Shown here piece by piece: positions 15,530 through 24,581 of a stretch of DNA of 64,000 bases (its first letter is position 1; each line of letters begins with the position of its first letter). The notes below the pieces were generated by a model. It did not search any database, was not told the origin of the DNA, and was given only the letters and a program-made list of their open reading frames with translations. This stretch comes from Candidatus Thorarchaeota archaeon (GTDB lineage: Archaea; Asgardarchaeota; Thorarchaeia; Thorarchaeales; Thorarchaeaceae). Both the position numbers and the translations under genes were made by a program. The stretch lies in contig SHMX01000004.1 of the NCBI GenBank assembly GCA_008080745.1, positions 62,001-126,000 of the forward strand, given 5' to 3'.

Positions 15530-16473
15530 TGGTTGTTATCGAACTGAAAGATATCTCAAAGTCGTACGATGAAATCGTAGCACTGAGTCGTTTCAATATG
15601 CGCGTTAAGACTGGCTCTATTACTGGTTTCGTTGGCCCCAATGGTGCTGGAAAGTCAACGACACTACGTATCATCACCGGACTTGCCCGGACTGATGAAG
15701 GAACCGCTAGACTATTCGGAATAGATCCCTATGACAATCCAAGAGTTAAAGCACGTTTTGGTTTTGTTTCAGAGCATGATGATCTCTATACCTGGGCAAG
15801 TGTAGAAGAATCCGTAAAACTACTTTCACGTCTTTCTCGTCCACTCAAAAGAGGAATCACTTCAGACGTTGATATGGCAATTTCATCAGTAGGCATGTCA
15901 AAATTCAAAGAACGTCTCGTATCACAGCTCTCCAAGGGTATGCGTCAACGAGTCAAGATTGCTGCTGCTCTGGTACATAATCCAGAACTTCTAATTTTGG
16001 ACGAACCTATGGGTGGTCTGGATCCACTTGGTCGGCGTACAATCATGAACCTATTGAAACAACTGAATCGAGAAGAGGGTGTAACTGTCCTTGTTTCCAG
16101 TCATGTTCTGGAGGAATTGGAAAATTATGTCGACCGGGTCACATTGATTCACAGGGGTCAAACCTTAGCAGAAGGTAACCCTGACAAAATTCGTAGTTTT
16201 ATCTATACCTATCCTCATGAGATTATTTACCGGGCAAGAAAGCCCGCAATGGCAAAAATAAACAGTCAAGTTGTGAAGCATGAGGATTTATTGCGTAGTC
16301 TATCTCTACATATTATAGATGATGATATTTTGGAATGTCGCATAGTAACACAGAATCCTGAGAGGTTCTATGATGAATTAGTAAGAATATCTGTTGAGGA
16401 GAACTCTCCTATCCTTTCTGTTGACACCCAATCTGAGAGTGTTGAAAAATTATTCGAATTTCTTGTTTCCTAA
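15529..16473 (+). CDS. ABC transporter ATP-binding protein
   Basis: Second ATPase of the cassette, 314 residues. Walker A GPNGAGKST, signature QLSKGMRQR, Walker B LILDEPMGGLDP and H-loop SSHVL are visible. An earlier in-frame TTG exists at 15484, but the ATG at 15529 overlaps the upstream stop (TAATG) and has GGGAGGG just before it, so it is the better start. The C-terminal extension of ~90 residues may dimerise or contact the permease. Confidence 0.9.
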   Translation: MVVIELKDISKSYDEIVALSRFNMRVKTGSITGFVGPNGAGKSTTLRIITGLARTDEGTARLFGIDPYDNPRVKARFGFVSEHDDLYTWASVEESVKLLSRLSRPLKRGITSDVDMAISSVGMSKFKERLVSQLSKGMRQRVKIAAALVHNPELLILDEPMGGLDPLGRRTIMNLLKQLNREEGVTVLVSSHVLEELENYVDRVTLIHRGQTLAEGNPDKIRSFIYTYPHEIIYRARKPAMAKINSQVVKHEDLLRSLSLHIIDDDILECRIVTQNPERFYDELVRISVEENSPILSVDTQSESVEKLFEFLVS

Positions 16474-16485
16474 GGTGGAATAGAA

Positions 16486-17307
16486 TTGACGGAGTTTGAA
16501 AAAGTGCCAAAACTGAAGCAATCATCTACTCATTTGGTAAAGCATGTCATTGCACGAGGGTTAGTGCTTGTCTACATTTTCGTGATGGGCTTTCTAAAGG
16601 ATCGAAAGAGCCAAGTTCTTATTCTCCTGGGCATTCTACCATCAATTGTCCTAGTTTTTTCAGGAACCACATTTCCGGGATTTTATGTTGCTGCCCTCTT
16701 CTTTACAAATACTATACAAACACTCTATATCGCCCTTCTATTACCTTTATTCGGATTATTACTAGGCACAGCAGCTCTTACCGAAGAAATCGAGTCTCAT
16801 ACTATAATTCAATTAGTTACTCGCCCCATTCGTCGCATTGAGATTATTTTATGGCGATTCATAGCAACTGTATTTGCAAGTTTGATTGTTGCTATGGTTT
16901 CAATCAGTATATTCTTTGTAGTGGTTGGGTTGGGTGTACCAGGAGATGCTAGTCCACATGAATATTGGGGCATTCATCTAATAATAGGAGGTTGGGTATT
17001 ATCATTGATTTGCAGCTCTGTTTATTGCGCTATTTTTTCATTACTCGGTGTTGCACTAGAAAAACCACTATTCTGGGGTGTAGTTATAACCCTCTATGAG
17101 CAATTACTTGGAGTTCTATTCAGTGTCTTTGGTGGGGGTCTCTTCTCATTGAGCGGTCACATATTCTTTGTTGGTGAAAATCTTTTACCCTATACCTATA
17201 ATATCCCTGATTGGCCTGTTGAAGGGTCTATTATGTTACTTTTTACTCTCTCATTGTTGTCGATTGTAATTTCGATCATCACATTTCAAGAAAAAGACCT
17301 ATCATAG
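16486..17307 (+). CDS. ABC-2 type permease
   Basis: A 273-residue protein with six hydrophobic segments. The motif LTEEIESHTIIQLVTRPIRR after the second segment is typical of ABC-2 permeases (E-x-E...T/R-P). TTG start with AAGGTGGA 6 nt upstream, 12 nt after the preceding ATPase. It probably pairs with the ATPase at 15529. Whether the four cassette genes form one heteromeric exporter or two separate ones cannot be decided. Confidence 0.8.
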   Translation: MTEFEKVPKLKQSSTHLVKHVIARGLVLVYIFVMGFLKDRKSQVLILLGILPSIVLVFSGTTFPGFYVAALFFTNTIQTLYIALLLPLFGLLLGTAALTEEIESHTIIQLVTRPIRRIEIILWRFIATVFASLIVAMVSISIFFVVVGLGVPGDASPHEYWGIHLIIGGWVLSLICSSVYCAIFSLLGVALEKPLFWGVVITLYEQLLGVLFSVFGGGLFSLSGHIFFVGENLLPYTYNIPDWPVEGSIMLLFTLSLLSIVISIITFQEKDLS

Positions 17308-17379
17308 TGATTGAGATAAATCAAACTATCCTACACCAAAAGTATATCGTTGGAACACTCGGAATTTTCCTTAGTGTCA

Positions 17380-17388
17380 TTTTTATAT
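17380..17388 (+). promoter_or_regulatory. TATA box of radA
   Basis: TTTTTATAT lies about 72 nt before the radA start, so transcription should begin near 17412 with a leader of ~48 nt ending in AGGGAGGT. Confidence 0.55.
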
Positions 17389-17459
17389 CTTCGAATGTCA
17401 CTAAAACTTGCCTTAGGCATGGTAATAAGTGAGCGATACTCCATGCAAAGAGGGAGGTC

Positions 17460-18494
<1,035 letters not shown>

Positions 18495-18502
18495 AATCAA
18501 AA

Positions 18503-18523
18503 TAGCCGGGAATTTCCCGGCTA
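18503..18523. terminator. Bidirectional terminator between radA and the reductase gene
   Basis: A perfect 21-nt palindrome (TAGCCGGGAA-T-TTCCCGGCTA) follows radA by 9 nt, then AGTCTTTTG. On the other strand it lies after the stop of the convergent gene ending at 18534. Confidence 0.7.
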
Positions 18524-18533
18524 AGTCTTTTGT

Positions 18534-19886
18534 TCATCTGAATACAGCTTGATTTACTATTTCTAGAATTTGATTATTCCACTCATCAAGTCCGGATAGA
18601 TGCGATGGATAGTTTTTGTATGCAGCACTCATCTTTTTCATTAGCGTGGCAGCACTTTGCAGCTTCCGCAACAGGCCGATTTTTCCAATCCCTCTCTTTA
18701 CACGCTTTAATTTATCAAGAGGGCTTAGTGATAATCCATCTCCTCTGTTTGCGGCCATAAGGTCATCTGCTTCCAGCAGTCGTTTTTCGAATCCGAAATC
18801 CATCTCCTCATCGGTTACGTCTTGTAATAACCTCTTGAAAATCTCTAGAGATGCTAATCGTTGACCAAAGCCTGATTGAAATCTCATATTATAGTGCCAT
18901 AGCCCTTTTGCTGTTAATTCACGTCGTGCTATAGCGCGTTTCGCAACTTCACCAAGTATAATCCCAGCTCTCATTCCCGCTCCAATACCTCCTCCATGGA
19001 TCGGATTTACTTGTAGAGCTGCATCCCCTACAAATGCGATACCATCAGCTACTAAACTTTTGATAGGTCTACGTACTGGGACTGCTCCTCCGCCAGAGTC
19101 AAGTACTTCGGAATCAAATAAGAGAGGATATTCATCTCTGAATTTGAAGTAGTATGATTTGGGAGAACCTTTTCCTTGCCCTCCAGTGATTCCAACTCCC
19201 ACATTTACTTCCTGTTCTCCTTTTGGAAAAACCCAGGCATATCCAGAGGGAGCATATTTACCCCCTAGTAAAACTCGGGCAACCTCAGGCTCTGCAAGCG
19301 GCGACTTTAGTCGAATAATTTCTCGATAGCAGAGAGCTACATCTTCTTTCTCAATTGAAGCTTCAATCAAGTCGTTGTCTATTTTACTTCTAAATACTCC
19401 AGCAAACCCACTTGCGTCAACGACCAATTTACTCGATATACTCAATTCTTCTTTATTGCTTAGATCTTTGTATTCTACACCAACTACTTGTTCTCCACGC
19501 ATTATTGGTCTTGTGACATGACAGTCAGAATGAAACTCAACTCCAGATCTCATTGCATCATTCAATAGTCTTTGACCAAAGTTTAATCGATGGACTGTCC
19601 ATCCATCAAATTCTGCCCATCCTCTTACTCTTAATTCATTCTCAAGATTTGGTGGATAAACATCTGCTCCAGATATACTAGATGATATCTCATCATATTG
19701 AGGATAATCAATTCCGGTGGCATCAAAATGTGATCTACTAATTTCATCTCCACATACTTTTTGCCCTATAAGAAATCGTGGCTTTCTATCCAACAGAACA
19801 GTCTTCAGTCCCATCTCTGAACAACGTCTTGCGGTCACTGATCCTGCAGATCCTGCTCCAATTACAACTACATCGGCTCGTTTCAA
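18534..19886 (-). CDS. Geranylgeranyl reductase-family FAD-dependent oxidoreductase
   Basis: A 450-residue flavoprotein of the group that saturates geranylgeranyl chains of archaeal ether lipids. It shows the N-terminal FAD motif VVIGAGSAGS, the family-specific KVCGDEIS, the YAWVFPKG segment and the FAD-binding FVGDAALQVNPIHGGGIGAG. These are the standard marks of the digeranylgeranylglycerophospholipid reductase family. Paralogues of this family reduce other isoprenoids, so lipid saturation is likely but not certain. TTG start. A separate promoter region is shared with the divergent purA. Confidence 0.85.
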   Translation of the reverse strand: MKRADVVVIGAGSAGSVTARRCSEMGLKTVLLDRKPRFLIGQKVCGDEISRSHFDATGIDYPQYDEISSSISGADVYPPNLENELRVRGWAEFDGWTVHRLNFGQRLLNDAMRSGVEFHSDCHVTRPIMRGEQVVGVEYKDLSNKEELSISSKLVVDASGFAGVFRSKIDNDLIEASIEKEDVALCYREIIRLKSPLAEPEVARVLLGGKYAPSGYAWVFPKGEQEVNVGVGITGGQGKGSPKSYYFKFRDEYPLLFDSEVLDSGGGAVPVRRPIKSLVADGIAFVGDAALQVNPIHGGGIGAGMRAGIILGEVAKRAIARRELTAKGLWHYNMRFQSGFGQRLASLEIFKRLLQDVTDEEMDFGFEKRLLEADDLMAANRGDGLSLSPLDKLKRVKRGIGKIGLLRKLQSAATLMKKMSAAYKNYPSHLSGLDEWNNQILEIVNQAVFR

Positions 19887-19915
19887 GGTGGGTCATTCTG
19901 TGAATGGGTTTCCAC

Positions 19916-19923
19916 AATATAAA
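19916..19923 (+). promoter_or_regulatory. Probable TATA box of purA
   Basis: AATATAAA lies about 73 nt before the purA ATG, which would give a leader of ~48 nt. Confidence 0.35.
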
Positions 19924-19995
19924 CTCAAGCCTAACCCATATGGTTCACAGTCGTAATGGTTATCAATGTTCTAAGATGGCTTCACTTGTGATAGT

Positions 19996-21315
19996 ATGAG
20001 CTCATTAATCGTAACTGGTCTGCAATGGGGCGATGAAGGAAAAGGCAAAGTCGTTGATTTTTTATCAGGTAGATTCGATATAGTGACACGGTTCCAAGGT
20101 GGTAGTAATGCTGGACATACGGTTAAGGTCGGTGATCAAGTATTCAAATTCCGTCTTATCCCAACAGGAGCGGTTCGAGGAAAGAAGGCTGTCATAGGTA
20201 ATGGCGTCGTTATCGATTTAGAGATATTGGATAAGGAGATTGAGGACCTACGTAGAACAGGTATTAGTCCAGATTTCATGATAAGCAATCGAGCTCATAT
20301 CATTACTCCGTATCATATACAAATCGATGGGCTTCAAGAGGCGATGAAAGGCAAGGGAAAAGTCGGAACAACAAAACGTGGGATAGGACCAACCTATGCT
20401 GATAAAATCTCAAGATTTGGTATCCGTGTTCAAGACCTTTTAGATGCTCAAGATACGGATGCTTGGAATCGCTTGATTCAGTATACTACAGATAAGATTC
20501 AAAACCTCTATGAATCAGAACCTGGTGTACCATCTTTTGAAGCGCTTTCAACATTGAGAAAGCTGATTGAGAAGTATTCTTCCTTTATTGGTGACTCTGG
20601 AGAATATCTCTCAGAGGCTTTATCTTCTGGTAAGAACATTCTTTTCGAAGGAGCTCAAGGTACTCTATTAGATATTGACCATGGAACCTATCCATTCGTG
20701 ACTAGTTCTAATTGTATATCAAGTGCTGCTGCAATAGGTACGGGGGTTTCATTCAAATCGCTTGGTCCTGTTCTTGGCATTTGTAAGGCTTATCTAACTA
20801 GAGTGGGCGAAGGACCATTCCCCTCCGAATTGGATGATGAAATTGGTGTGCAAATGCTGGAGCGTGGAGGTGAATATGGCACCGTCACCGGACGTGCGAG
20901 AAGATGTGGCTGGTTAGACCTAGTAGCTCTACGTTATGCAGTTCGACTAAATAGTGCGAAATACCTTGCTTTGACAAAGATTGATGTTCTCTCAGGAATA
21001 GATTCACTCAAACTCTGTATTGCTTATGAGATTGATGGAAAAGAATCACTTACAATGCCTGCAAGTTCTTACCAATTTGAAAAAGTAAAACCAATCTATC
21101 GTGAATTTAATGGATGGGATGATATGGCTAACGAAGATTGGACAGTTGTGAATACTGAGGGTATTTCAGCACTTGACTCAAGAATCAGAGAATATATCCG
21201 ATTTATCGAGAACTTTACCAAAACAAAGGTAGTAATTCTATCTTATGGACCTGACCGAAAGGAAACGTCTATTCTAAACGATGAGTTTCTTCCTAAATAT
21301 GACGAAACTCGATGA
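19996..21315 (+). CDS. purA: Adenylosuccinate synthetase
   Basis: Joins IMP and aspartate with GTP in AMP synthesis. The N terminus has GLQWGDEGKGKVVD (catalytic Asp and P-loop), followed by GGSNAGHTV with the catalytic His. Further marks are TTKRGIGPTYADK, FEGAQGTLLDIDHGTYPFVTSSN, GRARRCGWLD and LTKIDVL. At 439 residues it has the full bacterial/eukaryotic length, not the shorter form (~340) of many thermophilic archaea. Its end overlaps the convergent membrane-protein gene by 23 bp. Confidence 0.96.
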   Translation: MSSLIVTGLQWGDEGKGKVVDFLSGRFDIVTRFQGGSNAGHTVKVGDQVFKFRLIPTGAVRGKKAVIGNGVVIDLEILDKEIEDLRRTGISPDFMISNRAHIITPYHIQIDGLQEAMKGKGKVGTTKRGIGPTYADKISRFGIRVQDLLDAQDTDAWNRLIQYTTDKIQNLYESEPGVPSFEALSTLRKLIEKYSSFIGDSGEYLSEALSSGKNILFEGAQGTLLDIDHGTYPFVTSSNCISSAAAIGTGVSFKSLGPVLGICKAYLTRVGEGPFPSELDDEIGVQMLERGGEYGTVTGRARRCGWLDLVALRYAVRLNSAKYLALTKIDVLSGIDSLKLCIAYEIDGKESLTMPASSYQFEKVKPIYREFNGWDDMANEDWTVVNTEGISALDSRIREYIRFIENFTKTKVVILSYGPDRKETSILNDEFLPKYDETR

Positions 21316-21829
21316 TGATAATCGAGATAATGATGAAAAGAATAATGATTCCGATGAATGGTGGCATCCAATTGAGAAAGATGCCAAAATACTCAGTGAT
21401 GATCTGTGGTGTGAGAACAACTGCGATTAGATGTGCATAAACGGCAAAAAAGCCATAGATGGCAAATATAGGATAGATAAGGGGACCACCACCAATTACC
21501 AGCAGGAGTGTTATTACTGCCAGTTTGCTCTTAGTAGGGTCTAACAACGGGATTGGAATTGCTTCTTCGTCATCTATTCTGAAATAATAATAGGGGAGAA
21601 CTGTTGGCAACCTAATACGAATTAATTCTAATATTTGCACACCTAACTGAACGGAAAGTAGGAGTAGTGTATGTCCTATCATATATCCCAAAATAAACAA
21701 ATTAAGGATTGGAATATTATCAAATGGCACTTGAAGGCTCTCGATGACACCAACTAATACACAGAAATTAACAAAAAATAGCACTAAGTGACCAAGAAAT
21801 CCCTTGAAAATTTGGTTTTTAGTGACCAT
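21293..21829 (-). CDS. Multi-spanning membrane protein of unknown function
   Basis: A 178-residue protein with four or five hydrophobic segments and one hydrophilic loop (YYYFRIDDEEAIPIPLLDPTK) in the middle. I do not recognise a family. It lies 27 bp downstream of the small GTPase gene at 21857 on the same strand and is probably cotranscribed, so a role at the membrane with that GTPase is possible but inferred. Confidence 0.55.
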   Translation of the reverse strand: MVTKNQIFKGFLGHLVLFFVNFCVLVGVIESLQVPFDNIPILNLFILGYMIGHTLLLLSVQLGVQILELIRIRLPTVLPYYYFRIDDEEAIPIPLLDPTKSKLAVITLLLVIGGGPLIYPIFAIYGFFAVYAHLIAVVLTPQIITEYFGIFLNWMPPFIGIIILFIIISIIIIEFRHI

Positions 21830-21856
21830 ATGATTCCATCCCAGCTAAGGAGAAAC

Positions 21857-22501
21857 CTATGTCATCTTAAAGGGTTTGGATGATGTACGAGTTGTACCAG
21901 TATCAAGACCTAGTTGTTTCTGTTTCTCAATTGTCCGGCTTACGAGGTCTGTGAATAGTTCAGTTATATTTTCACCTGTTTTTGCTGAAGTTTCATAATG
22001 CTTGACGCCTAACCAGTTACTAATCATCTCTCCAGCTTCAGGCGGGACCAATCGATCTGGGCGGTCAATCTTATTGGCAACAACTGATACCGCCGCATTC
22101 GGACAGACCGTGATAAATTTTGTATACCATTCTCCAAGGTCAAGAAAAGTCTGGGGTCTTGTCACATCATAGACTATTATTGCCATCGTAGCTCCTGCCA
22201 TGTATCTGCGACGTAATTCATTATAGGTTGGCTGTCCTGCAAGGTCCCATAAGACGATTCTAGCAGCGACTCTACTGCCATCCGCCATTTCTACATCGAC
22301 ATTCTTCACTGCAAAAGTAGTTCCAATAGTCATTATATATCGTTCACTAAAACTGTCTTCAGTATAGCGTTTTATACAGGAAGTTTTACCTACAGCGCCA
22401 TCTCCTAGAGCTACTAATTTGAACATGTGGGAGATTTGTTCTGTTGACACGGCAATATCAATCCTGTATTCAGTCAATGCTAATAGAGCAGTAAAGACCA
22501 T
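21857..22501 (-). CDS. Ras/Rab-like small GTPase
   Basis: A complete small GTPase. G1 is GDGAVGKTS (33-41), switch-I threonines sit in GTTF (60-63), G3 is WDLAGQ (85-90), G4 is NKID (143-146) and G5 is ETSAK (170-174). These match eukaryotic Rab/Ras-like GTPases found in numbers in Asgard archaea. No C-terminal prenylation cysteine is visible. The ATG at 22501 gives 214 residues. The internal ATG at 22426 (189 residues, starting MFKLVALGD) would give the standard domain and may be the true start. Confidence 0.9.
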   Translation of the reverse strand: MVFTALLALTEYRIDIAVSTEQISHMFKLVALGDGAVGKTSCIKRYTEDSFSERYIMTIGTTFAVKNVDVEMADGSRVAARIVLWDLAGQPTYNELRRRYMAGATMAIIVYDVTRPQTFLDLGEWYTKFITVCPNAAVSVVANKIDRPDRLVPPEAGEMISNWLGVKHYETSAKTGENITELFTDLVSRTIEKQKQLGLDTGTTRTSSKPFKMT

Positions 22502-22671
22502 TTAATCATTCTGGATATTGTATCATAACTATATGAATATTCATTGGCTAAGTCTTATCAGTAGCTTTCGATTATTCAAGACCAATATTTAATTGACATC
22601 GTGAGTTAAAGCACCAAAGCCTTTTCTTTACGATAGTCTAAAATAACTTGAATAGATTATTGGTGATAACT

Positions 22672-23337
22672 ATGGCCGAAGAATTTCTAGGGCGACTAAC
22701 AGAAATCGAAAAGAGCATTCAGGGACTTGGAGAAACTCTGAAGCGAATGGTGACTATTCTTACCACGGTCACTGAAGTGAAGACAGAACTACGGGTTGCA
22801 AAGAGTGAAATCATTGATGCAATTAGCTCTATTACCAGTATAGAATCCACACCAGCACCCCCCATTGAGTCGATAAGTCCAGAGGATATCAAACTAATAG
22901 TAAAGGGTGAGTTGGATGAACTTCATTCATTTATCGAAACGTCTATGGAGAGTCTAAAAGAAGAGATATTTGAAGAGATTCAAAATATGCCGGCTCCGGT
23001 CGTTGCAGCACCAGCAGCAGCTACTAGTACAGGTGCTCCTGCTCCCACCCCTGCAGGTGTGAGTACACCTCCCGATAAGGCTATGAAAATCGCAGATTTA
23101 CTGGATAATATTATCGATTCTTTGAAAATGGGATGTGTTGCAGGTGAAGTCCTTGATATTATGAATGAAACAAAAGCTGAGATTCAAAAGCTGGTTGAGA
23201 GTGATCCCATTACGGTTAAGATTGACAAATGGGCAGGCATCATAAGTGGATATAGTAAACGTCATGAAGTCAAAGCGCGTGATGTATTAGCAGTCAAAAA
23301 GGAACTTCGTGAAGAAATAAAGAAGTATCGTCCATAG
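22672..23337 (+). CDS. Coiled-coil protein with Pro/Ala-rich linker
   Basis: About 221 residues. Residues ~1-50 and ~85-115 are predicted long helices with heptad character. Residues ~120-150 are a Pro/Ala/Thr-rich flexible linker. The C-terminal ~80 residues form a helical domain (KMGCVAGEVLDIMNETK...). I do not recognise a family. The frame opens at TTG 22648, but ATG 22672 with GGTGA upstream is the better start. It sits between two small-GTPase genes, diverging from one, so a GTPase-linked role is possible. Confidence 0.6.
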   Translation: MAEEFLGRLTEIEKSIQGLGETLKRMVTILTTVTEVKTELRVAKSEIIDAISSITSIESTPAPPIESISPEDIKLIVKGELDELHSFIETSMESLKEEIFEEIQNMPAPVVAAPAAATSTGAPAPTPAGVSTPPDKAMKIADLLDNIIDSLKMGCVAGEVLDIMNETKAEIQKLVESDPITVKIDKWAGIISGYSKRHEVKARDVLAVKKELREEIKKYRP

Positions 23338-23361
23338 ACAGTACCTATCTACAACTTCTAT

Positions 23362-23808
23362 CTATTCCTCAATATCTTCGGGGGAGTCAAACTCCTCCGA
23401 AACTCCATCTACTATCATTTTCATAGTAGCTAAAACACGAATTAAATCTCCAGCTGTTATGATTCCCACCATTACTTCTCCGTCAATCACCGGGATATGT
23501 TTCTTACCTGTATTATCCATAAGTACTATAATCTGACCAAGATCTGCATTGGGTCCAACAGAAACTACTGGGGAGCTCATTATATCTTCTAAACAAAGTG
23601 AGTTGTAGACATCGTCCGACAAAAGTTGAGCAGCTATAATATCTCGTTGTGTGACAATTCCTGTCATAGTTTCATTCTTTGTAACGATAAGACTTCCAAT
23701 ATCCTCTGCAGCCATTAATTTTGCTGCTTTGATTACTGGAGTGTTCAGTTCTGCCGTAATGATTACTGATGTCATGAAATCTTGAGCTCTCATTCGGGAT
23801 ATCTCCAT
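23362..23808 (-). CDS. CBS-domain pair protein
   Basis: 148 residues forming two CBS motifs, each with the pattern DFMTS... / DIMSSPV, a helix, and GI(V/I)T followed by RD(I/L) (TGIVTQRDI, VGIITAGDLI). CBS pairs bind adenosine nucleotides and act as energy or ligand sensors. The gene follows the GTPase at 23823 by 14 bp on the same strand, so the two are likely one transcript. An internal ATG at 23793 (MRAQDFM) has GGAGAT upstream and may be the true start. Confidence 0.85.
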   Translation of the reverse strand: MEISRMRAQDFMTSVIITAELNTPVIKAAKLMAAEDIGSLIVTKNETMTGIVTQRDIIAAQLLSDDVYNSLCLEDIMSSPVVSVGPNADLGQIIVLMDNTGKKHIPVIDGEVMVGIITAGDLIRVLATMKMIVDGVSEEFDSPEDIEE

Positions 23809-23822
23809 GGAAACTGACTAGA

Positions 23823-24425
23823 TTACATCTGTAAGCTTGCTTTATCTTCTAAGGTTCTTGTTAAAATCATTTCAGCAAGGTTTCTAAAGACTGTATCTAC
23901 AGACTTACCAGATTTCGCAGAGGTTTCGTAATATTTTGCTTGGAACCAATCGCGAAGCATAACTCCTGGTTCAACTGGTACCATCCTCTTTTCTTCAAGG
24001 TCTATTTTATTGGCACAAATTGCAACATCTGCATCGGGGCATGCTTCTCTAAACGATTCGAACCAATTGTTCATGGCCATAAATGTTTCCGGCCTTGTGA
24101 CATCATAGACAATAACAGCTCCTGCTGCCCCATTCATAAATTGTCTTCTTAACTCTCTATATGTTGCTTGGCCCCCCATATCCCATAGAACTAACCTTAC
24201 ATTTCTAGTTTCACCAGATTCATCCTCGACTTTTTCATCATTAGTGGCAAAGGTCGTTCCAATGGTCTGTTTATATTCCTCATCGAATACATTTTCAGTG
24301 TATCTTCGGATTAGGGCGGTCTTCCCTACAGCGGCTTCTCCTAATAGGACTATTCGAAACTTGTATCCTTCAAAACCCTCTCCAAACGTAACACCTCTTC
24401 CTGATTCTCCTTCTTTCTCCGACAA
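23823..24425 (-). CDS. Ras/Rab-like small GTPase
   Basis: 200 residues: G1 GEAAVGKTA (29-37), GTTF switch I (56-59), G3 WDMGGQ (81-86), G4 NKID (139-142), G5 ETSAK. It is clearly related to the GTPase at 21857 (shared RYTE, TIGTTFA, YxELRRxxM, IVYDVTRPxTF), so the two are paralogues. Ala takes the place of the Ras Gly12 equivalent. There is a ~20-residue hydrophilic N-terminal extension and no C-terminal cysteine. TTG start with AAGGT upstream. Operon with the CBS protein. Confidence 0.92.
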   Translation of the reverse strand: MSEKEGESGRGVTFGEGFEGYKFRIVLLGEAAVGKTALIRRYTENVFDEEYKQTIGTTFATNDEKVEDESGETRNVRLVLWDMGGQATYRELRRQFMNGAAGAVIVYDVTRPETFMAMNNWFESFREACPDADVAICANKIDLEEKRMVPVEPGVMLRDWFQAKYYETSAKSGKSVDTVFRNLAEMILTRTLEDKASLQM

Positions 24426-24552
24426 GATACCTTCTTCCTATTCTTTCGTTAGATTTCTGTTTTGGATAGCGCTTAATATTTCTATTTAATAGTAAACTCG
24501 TTATTAGGTAAATCAATTGAAATATCATGTATCTATCCTAAAAAGGATAGTT

Positions 24553-24571
24553 GGGAGAGATGTACTCTCCC
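24553..24571 (-). terminator. Terminator of pheST
   Basis: GGGAGAG-N5-CTCTCCC read on the minus strand lies 11 nt after the pheT stop and is followed by AACTATCCTTTTTAG. Confidence 0.65.
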
Positions 24572-24581
24572 TTCTGGAATA

